Below, in pieces: positions 58,574 to 64,000 of a stretch of DNA of 64,000 bases (positions are counted from its first letter, which is position 1; every line of letters starts with the position of its first letter). The DNA is from Candidatus Methylomirabilota bacterium. GTDB lineage: Bacteria; Methylomirabilota; Methylomirabilia; Methylomirabilales; Methylomirabilaceae. The notes under the pieces are model-generated. The model was not told where the DNA came from and did not search any database. It saw only the letters and a program-made list of their open reading frames with translations. The stretch lies in the NCBI GenBank assembly GCA_028870115.1, contig JAGWQH010000107.1:1-64000 (forward strand). The letters are read 5' to 3'. Made by a program: the position numbers and the translations under genes.

Positions 58574-59137
58574 ATGCTGGCCGGGTTTCCAAAGCAGGTC
58601 ACACTTCAGACCGGAACGATCGTGACGATTCGCCCAATGGTCAAAGAGGATGCGGCAAGGCTCCATGAATTTTTCTGTAGAGTTCCGCGCGAAGACCGTC
58701 TCTTTCTGCGGGACGATGTCTCCCTGCGGGAGGTGATCGATGCGTGGGCGGAAGAGCTCGACTACGAGAAGGTCCTGCCGCTTGTGGCAGAGGTGGACGA
58801 CACCATCGTGGCGGATGTCACTTTGCATCGTCGTAAATTCGGCTGGACCAGCCATGTGGGCAAGGTGCGCCTGGTCGTCGATGGAGAGTATCGGGCGAAG
58901 GGCCTCGGGACGCTCATGCTCGAGGCGCTGATCGAGACCGCCAGGAAGGCGGGCCTTGAAATTCTCGTCGCCGAAATCATGGGAGGCCAGACAGAGGCGC
59001 TGAAAATCCTCAAGCGGCTGGGATTCACAAAAGAGGCGGTCTTCTACAACTATGTCAAGGACCAGATCGGGGAGGAGCACGACCTCGTGGTGATGATGAA
59101 GAACCTGCAGATTGAGCCGGCCATGGTTCCCTTTTAA
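58574..59137 (+). CDS. GNAT-family N-acetyltransferase
   Basis: This 187-residue protein has the GNAT fold: TIRPMVKEDAARLHEFF at the start, KVRLVVDGEYRAKGLGTLML with the acetyl-CoA pyrophosphate loop (R-A-K-G-L-G), and ALKILKRLGFTKEAVFYNYV. It may acetylate a protein lysine; similar GNATs in stress loci regulate acetyl-CoA synthetases, but the substrate is not evident here. Perfect AAAGGAGG lies upstream. Confidence 0.85.
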   Translation: MLAGFPKQVTLQTGTIVTIRPMVKEDAARLHEFFCRVPREDRLFLRDDVSLREVIDAWAEELDYEKVLPLVAEVDDTIVADVTLHRRKFGWTSHVGKVRLVVDGEYRAKGLGTLMLEALIETARKAGLEILVAEIMGGQTEALKILKRLGFTKEAVFYNYVKDQIGEEHDLVVMMKNLQIEPAMVPF

Positions 59138-59159
59138 TCGGGACTATGAGGCGTGACCC

Positions 59160-59303
59160 ATGAAACTTGCGATCAAGGTAAAGCCGAAGAGACGGGTTCC
59201 CCATCGGCCGACAAAGGTGGAGCCGCAGCGGGTTCGCTATGATCGGAAACGGGCCAGGCAGTCCGTTCGAGAAGAGTTGAAGGCGGAGGGGAAGGCCGAC
59301 TGA
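59160..59303 (+). CDS. 47-residue highly basic small protein
   Basis: The ATG at 59160, eight bases after GAGG, opens a 47-codon frame (KLAIKVKPKRRVPHRPTK at the start, EGKAD at the end) with about 18 Arg/Lys. It fits neatly between the GNAT gene (22 bases) and the Lon-like gene (41 bases) on the same strand. It could be a nucleic-acid-binding or ribosome-associated peptide. I recognise no family. Confidence 0.5.
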   Translation: MKLAIKVKPKRRVPHRPTKVEPQRVRYDRKRARQSVREELKAEGKAD

Positions 59304-59344
59304 GGTAGATATACCACAACACGACGAGAGTGAAGAGTGAGACA

Positions 59345-61789
59345 ATGACCAGCCCGTTGAAACCTGAGGCATTGCGTAAAGTCTGCTCGCCGGAAAGTCT
59401 CCCCTTCGAAGGGACGGATGAGCTCAAGCCCCTGGAGGAAGTCGTATCCCAAGAACGCGCCGTCGAGGCCATCACGTTCGGCGTTGGTATTAAGAGCGAG
59501 GGGTTTAATCTCTTCGTCCTCGGACCTGCCGGAACCGGCAAGACCACGGCGATCAAGCGCTTCCTGGCCAGCGAGGCGGCGAAGCTCCCGACTCCTCCAG
59601 ATTGGTGTTACGTCAATAACTTTGCCGATCCGCAACGCCCCCGCGGGCTCTGCCTGCCGCCAGGTCGCGCCCGCGTCTTCCAGACCGACTGCGAGCGGCT
59701 GCTGGAGGAGCTGAAGACGGGCGTCCCCAGAGCCTTTGAGTCCGAAGCATATGAGCAGAACCGACAGACGATCCTGGAGGATTTGCAGAGACAGACAAGC
59801 GACGAGTTGGAGGCGCTGCGCAAGCGCGCGGATGCGTTTGGGTTCGGGCTGGCTAAAACGGCCAGCGGCTTCATGATCATCCCCATGCTTCGAGGCAAGC
59901 CGTTGAAACCGGAAGGGTTTGAAGGCCTCGATGAGGAGACCAAGCAGCAGGTTAACCTGAGGATGGAGGAGGTACAGAAGGATCTGGCCGCGACACGCCG
60001 CCGGATCCGCGATCTCGAACGGGAGGCGAAGAACCGGCTCGACGGGATAGACCGGGAGGTCGCCACCTCGGCGGTTGATCACCTGATCGAGGAGGTTAAG
60101 GATGGGTATGCGGATCACGCCGAGGTGCAGGCGCACCTTGAGGCGATCCGCGAGGACGTCATCGCCAATGTGGATCTGTTTCGCCGGGATCAAAGCGGAG
60201 CGCAGAACCCGCCGGACCCGACGGCGATGCTGCGGCAAGGGATGGACCCCTTCGACCGGTATCGCGTCAATGTCCTGATCGAACATGGGGAAAACGGCGG
60301 CGCGCCGGTCGTCGTCGAACCGCACCCGACCTGTCAGAACCTGCTGGGGCGGGTCGAACATCAGGTTCACATGGGCGCCCTCTACACCAACTTCCTGATG
60401 GCCAAAGCGGGCGCCTTGCACCGGGCCAATGGGGGCTTCCTGGTCGTGGAAGCGATGGAGTTGCTCAAGCAGTTCTTTGCGTGGGACCAACTGAAGCGGA
60501 CACTGAAGAACCGCCGGATCAGGATCGAAGAGCCAGGGGAGCAGTTCCGCCTCTATAGCACGGTGACGCTTGAGCCCGAGCCGATCCCCCTCAACGTGAA
60601 GGTGGTCCTCATCGGCAGCCCCTGGCTCTACTATCTGCTGCACGCTTATGACCCGGAGTTTCAGGAGCTGTTTAAGGTCCAGGCCGAGTTCAGCGATCGC
60701 GTAGCCCGGACGCCCGACACGATCCTGACCTTCGCCCGCCTGTTATCTACCTGTTGCGGGGCCGAGGGACTCAAACCGTTCGACCGTGGCGCCGTGGCGA
60801 AGCTGGTGGAGCACAGCTCGCGCCTGGTGGAGGATCAGGAAAAACTTGCCACGACGTTCAACCATCTCCTGGATGTAGCCCGCGAGGCCTGCTTCCTGGC
60901 CCAGCAGAACGGACATCAGCGGGTCATGGCGGAGGACGTGCGGCGGGCCATCCACGCCAAGATCCGGCGCGCCAACCGGCTGGAGGAGCAGTTGCAGGAA
61001 CTGGTCCTTGACCGGACCCTGCTGGTTGATACCGAGGGGGCCGTGGTTGGTCAAGTAAACGGGATCGCGGTGATCCCGCTTGGTGAGTATCACTTCGGCA
61101 AGCCGAGCCGCATTACGGCGCGCACCTTCCTTGGGCGCGGCGGCATCGTCGATATCGAACGCGAGGCCCGGATGGGCGGCCGCATTCACAGCAAAGGCGT
61201 GTTGATCCTGTCGGGCTATCTGGGCGGCCGCTATGTGCAGCAGACGCCCCTGGCCCTGTCGGCGAGTCTTGCCTTCGAACAGGTGTATGAAGAGGTGGAG
61301 GGCGACAGCGCCTCTTCAGCGGAGTTATACGCGATCCTTTCAAGCCTGTCCGGGTTACCGATCAAACAGGGGTTTGCAGTCACAGGGTCGGTCAATCAGC
61401 GGGGCGAGGTCCAGGCTATCGGGGCCGTGAATGCCAAGATTGAGGGGTTTTTTGATGTGTGCCGCGCAAGGGGCTTGACGGGAGAGCAGGGGGTGCTGAT
61501 CCCAGCGAGCAATGTGCGGCATCTGATGCTCAGAGAGGATGTGGTGGAGGCGGTCGCCGCGAGGCAGTTTCAGATCTATCCTGTCGAGACCATTGATGAG
61601 GGGATTGCCTTGCTGACCGGGCAGGAGGCGGGAGATCGCGGTCCGGATGGGAGTTTTCCTGAAGGTAGCGTGAATGGGCTGGTGCAGGCGCGGCTGCGCG
61701 AGATGGCGGAGCAGGCGAAGGCGTACGGCGCCGAGAGTCAGATGTCGTCCAGCTCAGACCGCCATGACGAGCACGAGGCCACGCCGTGA
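59345..61789 (+). CDS. Lon-like (S16) protease with AAA_32-type ATPase domain
   Basis: This 814-residue protein has the plan of the Lon-related YcbZ/AAA_32 group: an N-terminal ATPase core with Walker A GPAGTGKTTA near 65, a long inserted coiled coil (about 150-250), a second ATPase block (GGFLVVEAMELLKQF), then the S16 protease domain. The catalytic Ser is in GDSASSAELYA near 657 and the Lys in AVNAKIEGFFDV near 700. It degrades or remodels proteins under stress. GTG at 59330 is an alternative start. No substrate-binding LAN domain as in classical Lon is present. Confidence 0.88.
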   Translation: MTSPLKPEALRKVCSPESLPFEGTDELKPLEEVVSQERAVEAITFGVGIKSEGFNLFVLGPAGTGKTTAIKRFLASEAAKLPTPPDWCYVNNFADPQRPRGLCLPPGRARVFQTDCERLLEELKTGVPRAFESEAYEQNRQTILEDLQRQTSDELEALRKRADAFGFGLAKTASGFMIIPMLRGKPLKPEGFEGLDEETKQQVNLRMEEVQKDLAATRRRIRDLEREAKNRLDGIDREVATSAVDHLIEEVKDGYADHAEVQAHLEAIREDVIANVDLFRRDQSGAQNPPDPTAMLRQGMDPFDRYRVNVLIEHGENGGAPVVVEPHPTCQNLLGRVEHQVHMGALYTNFLMAKAGALHRANGGFLVVEAMELLKQFFAWDQLKRTLKNRRIRIEEPGEQFRLYSTVTLEPEPIPLNVKVVLIGSPWLYYLLHAYDPEFQELFKVQAEFSDRVARTPDTILTFARLLSTCCGAEGLKPFDRGAVAKLVEHSSRLVEDQEKLATTFNHLLDVAREACFLAQQNGHQRVMAEDVRRAIHAKIRRANRLEEQLQELVLDRTLLVDTEGAVVGQVNGIAVIPLGEYHFGKPSRITARTFLGRGGIVDIEREARMGGRIHSKGVLILSGYLGGRYVQQTPLALSASLAFEQVYEEVEGDSASSAELYAILSSLSGLPIKQGFAVTGSVNQRGEVQAIGAVNAKIEGFFDVCRARGLTGEQGVLIPASNVRHLMLREDVVEAVAARQFQIYPVETIDEGIALLTGQEAGDRGPDGSFPEGSVNGLVQARLREMAEQAKAYGAESQMSSSSDRHDEHEATP

Positions 61790-61847
61790 GCCATGTTAAA
61801 TCTTAAATCGTAGATCGAGGATCCAAGATCGTTTTCGGAGCAATTGT

Positions 61848-62855
61848 ATGTCGGAGTTCAGACAGGATAAGGCGACGCGGGAGTGGATCGTGATCGCCAC
61901 TGAACGGGCCAGACGCCCGGACGATTTCCGAGTGGAGCGGAGCCCGAGAGATCCGACTTTACCCGAAGAGTCTTGCGCATTCTGCCCTGGTAACGAAGCC
62001 ATGACACCGCCGGAGTTTATGGCCTACCGCCACGGAGGCGAGGCGAATGGCTCGGGCTGGTGGATCCGGGTGGTGCCGAACAAGTACCCCGCCCTCACCC
62101 CGCAGGGAAGTCCGGATCGGTGGATGGCCGAAGGGTTCTTTCGGAAGATGGACGGCGTCGGACGACACGAAGTGATCATCGACGGTCCACGTCACGACCG
62201 CCCTCTTCCACTGATGGACGACCAGCAGGCGGAGGAGATCCTCTGGGTCTATCGGGAACGCTTTCTGGTGCTGCAACAGGATGCTCGGATCAAGCTGATC
62301 ATCATTTTCAAGAATCACGGCCTGGCGGCCGGCAGCTCAATCCAACACCCGCATTCGCAGATCATCGCAACCTCGGTGGTCCCGCTCAATATTCGTAACA
62401 AGCTGTACGAGGCGGCCCGCTACTACGACGAACATGGGCGGTGTGTCTACTGCGATATGGTGCGTGAGGAACTGCAGGACGGCAAGCGGATCGTGATGGA
62501 GAATGAGGCGTTCGTCGTGTACCACCCATTTGCGTCGCGAGTGCCGTTTGAAACCTGGATCGTCCCGAAGGCCCACGAGGCGTGCTTTGCCCTGATTCCG
62601 CCTCATGAATCGAAAGTGTTTGCGCGTACTCTAAAGAGCGCATGGGCGGGGCTCCATTCGGCGCTGAACGATCCGGATCTCAACTATGTGCTCCATACCC
62701 GGCGCAGTGTGCACGAGGTGAGCGAGTCGTATCACTGGCACCTGCAGATCATGCCTCGTTTTACCACTGCGGCCGGGTTCGAGCTGGGGTCGGGAATCTA
62801 TATCAATACAGCGTTACCTGAGGAGACAGCGGCATTCTTACGCGAGTACGAGTAG
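61848..62855 (+). CDS. galT: Galactose-1-phosphate uridylyltransferase homologue
   Basis: This 335-residue protein of the HIT superfamily has zinc ligands CAFCPGN near 45 and CVYCDMV near 202, and the nucleotidylated active-site motif QHPHSQIIA near 166. The late block YHWHLQIMPRFT is also typical. It transfers UMP between glucose-1-phosphate and galactose-1-phosphate, though such homologues in stress loci may act on other sugar phosphates (ADP-glucose phosphorylase-like). GGAG lies upstream. It lies 91 bases before the PEP synthase gene. Confidence 0.87.
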   Translation: MSEFRQDKATREWIVIATERARRPDDFRVERSPRDPTLPEESCAFCPGNEAMTPPEFMAYRHGGEANGSGWWIRVVPNKYPALTPQGSPDRWMAEGFFRKMDGVGRHEVIIDGPRHDRPLPLMDDQQAEEILWVYRERFLVLQQDARIKLIIIFKNHGLAAGSSIQHPHSQIIATSVVPLNIRNKLYEAARYYDEHGRCVYCDMVREELQDGKRIVMENEAFVVYHPFASRVPFETWIVPKAHEACFALIPPHESKVFARTLKSAWAGLHSALNDPDLNYVLHTRRSVHEVSESYHWHLQIMPRFTTAAGFELGSGIYINTALPEETAAFLREYE

Positions 62856-62946
62856 AAGGATCGAGCAGGCTGTGTCTCGGCGTCATACCCTGGCAATGAC
62901 ACGTTCACGAAGGCGATTCTACGATATCTGGTCGAGAGGATAGGCG

Positions 62947-64000
62947 ATGCAGGCGGAGACGTTAGTATGCTGGTTTGATGCGATCGATCTCGCCGACATC
63001 CCGACGGTAGGCGGCAAGAATGCGTCGCTCGGCGAGATGTATCAACACCTCAAGGCGCTTGGCGTTCGGGTTCCCTACGGGTTCGCCATTACAGCCGCCG
63101 CCTATCGGCGCTTCCTTGGAGAGAGTGGTTGCGAGGCGAAGATCAGGGCGCAACTGAAAGAGCTGAATACGGCTGACATCCTGAATCTACGCGCCCGTGG
63201 AGAGGCGATCCGGACGATCATCCTCGAGGCTTCGCTGTCGCTTGTACTTCAGAACGAGATCGTAGCCGCCTATGAGAGATTGTGCGCGGAGTATGGGCCG
63301 AACACCGACGTGGCAGTGCGGAGCAGTGCCACCGCCGAGGATCTGCCAGATGCCAGCTTTGCCGGTCAGCAGGAGACCTATCTGAATGTCCATGGGATCC
63401 CAAGTCTGCTGGAGGCCTGCCGGAAGTGCTTCGCCTCGCTCTTTACCGATCGCGCGATCGCCTATCGTGAAGAGAAGAGATTTGACCATCTGAGCGTGGC
63501 CCTTTCCATCGGGGTGCAGAAGATGGTCCGTTCAGACCTTGGGGCAGCCGGCGTCATGTTCACCGTCGATACGGAAACCGGTTTCCGCGATTGTATCCTC
63601 ATCAATGCCTCATATGGCCTTGGCGAGAGTGTGGTCCAGGGCTCGGTAACGCCGGATGAGATGTACGTGTTCAAGCCCACGCTGCTCAAGGGTTTCCGCC
63701 CGATCCTCCAGCGGACGCTGGGGAGCAAAGAATGGAAGCTGGTGTACGATGAGGGAGGAAGCAAACAGACCAGGAATGTCCCAGTTCCTCGTGAGGATCG
63801 TCAGCGCTTCGCTATTGACGACGACGAGATCCTCCAACTCGCCCGCTGGGGGTGCGCCATCGAGGCGCATTACACCCGGAAGAGCGGCAAGTATACGCCG
63901 ATGGACATCGAGTGGGCCAAGGATGGCCGGAGCGGTGAACTGTTCATCCTGCAAGCCCGCCCGGAAACGGTGCAATCGGTCAAACGAATCGATCTATTGC
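62947..64000 (+). CDS. ppsA: Phosphoenolpyruvate synthase, N-terminal part (cut by the window end)
   Basis: The first 351 residues of a PEP synthase are present: PTVGGKNASLGEMYQHL at the start, VAVRSSATAEDLPDASFAGQ, LINASYGLGESVVQGSVTPD and DIEWAKDG...FILQARPETVQS, all from the ATP/pyruvate-binding domain. The swivelling His domain and PEP-binding domain would lie beyond the window. The enzyme makes PEP from pyruvate with ATP, supporting gluconeogenesis from the acetyl-CoA/pyruvate made by PFOR. AGAGGATAGGCG precedes the ATG. Confidence 0.93.
   Translation, partial: MQAETLVCWFDAIDLADIPTVGGKNASLGEMYQHLKALGVRVPYGFAITAAAYRRFLGESGCEAKIRAQLKELNTADILNLRARGEAIRTIILEASLSLVLQNEIVAAYERLCAEYGPNTDVAVRSSATAEDLPDASFAGQQETYLNVHGIPSLLEACRKCFASLFTDRAIAYREEKRFDHLSVALSIGVQKMVRSDLGAAGVMFTVDTETGFRDCILINASYGLGESVVQGSVTPDEMYVFKPTLLKGFRPILQRTLGSKEWKLVYDEGGSKQTRNVPVPREDRQRFAIDDDEILQLARWGCAIEAHYTRKSGKYTPMDIEWAKDGRSGELFILQARPETVQSVKRIDLL

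Noticed and set aside
1-64000. CRISPR array, prophage or integrative element covering part of the window
   Set aside because: No spaced direct repeats, integrase, phage structural genes or tRNA attachment site were seen. The excisionase-like HTH at 6780 stands alone.

Overview
The window comes from a Gram-negative (diderm) bacterium of fairly high GC. It has TolC-type outer-membrane channels, RND pumps, sigma-54 regulation and a mixture of respiratory and anaerobic enzymes. Soluble NAD-linked formate dehydrogenase, assimilatory NirBD, a domain-fused pyruvate:ferredoxin oxidoreductase and an archaeal-type methionine adenosyltransferase would fit an NC10 (Methylomirabilota), Nitrospirota or deltaproteobacterial-like lineage. 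NC10 is my best guess, but the sequence alone does not prove it. I saw no rRNA, tRNA, CRISPR array or intact transposase.

Layout. (1) 0.5-6.5 kb: a type II toxin-antitoxin remnant whose toxin looks frameshifted, then a two-gene soluble formate dehydrogenase (fused NuoE/NuoF-like subunit plus catalytic subunit) and a stand-alone Lrp/AsnC effector domain. (2) 6.8-10.9 kb: a small excisionase-type HTH protein, an NtrB/NtrC-type two-component pair and a convergent LysR regulator. (3) 11-15.2 kb: purC, a PGPGW membrane protein, and nirBD behind a sigma-54-like promoter and an attenuator-like leader. (4) 15.5-18.8 kb: a single-domain response regulator, an indoleamine 2,3-dioxygenase-family protein, a CBS protein and a flavin-reductase-fold protein. 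(5) 18.9-35.1 kb: two complete Cus-type (Cu/Ag) RND efflux operons in tandem. Each is headed by a small membrane protein. An ECF sigma factor, its zinc-finger anti-sigma, two cupredoxin-like proteins and a Met-rich periplasmic protein accompany them. (6) 35.1-64 kb: ftsH, then a 27-kb, almost entirely plus-strand block. It holds three CBS proteins, three universal stress proteins, a split pyruvate:ferredoxin oxidoreductase, a multi-receiver hybrid kinase, a TIGR04053-type radical SAM protein, an APH-like/CysC-like kinase pair, Hsp20, a BCAM0308-like zinc protein, an archaeal-type MAT, a type II P-type ATPase, GNAT, a Lon-like protease, a GalT homologue and the start of a PEP synthase.

How the parts fit. 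The last block resembles the gene content of known low-oxygen or dormancy regulons (the Mycobacterium DosR regulon and the Burkholderia lxa locus). It plausibly supports energy-limited survival: pyruvate/PEP interconversion, ion homeostasis, proteostasis and adenylate sensing. Three intergenic sites share the form TTGGCAT-N5-TTGC with correct -24/-12 spacing: upstream of nirB, of the second Cus operon and of the 37-kb block. One sigma-54 regime may therefore tie nitrogen, metal and redox-stress genes together.

Several families of short palindromic intergenic repeats are present. One pair of inverted copies brackets a DUF559 nuclease gene that sits inside the pyruvate:ferredoxin oxidoreductase region.
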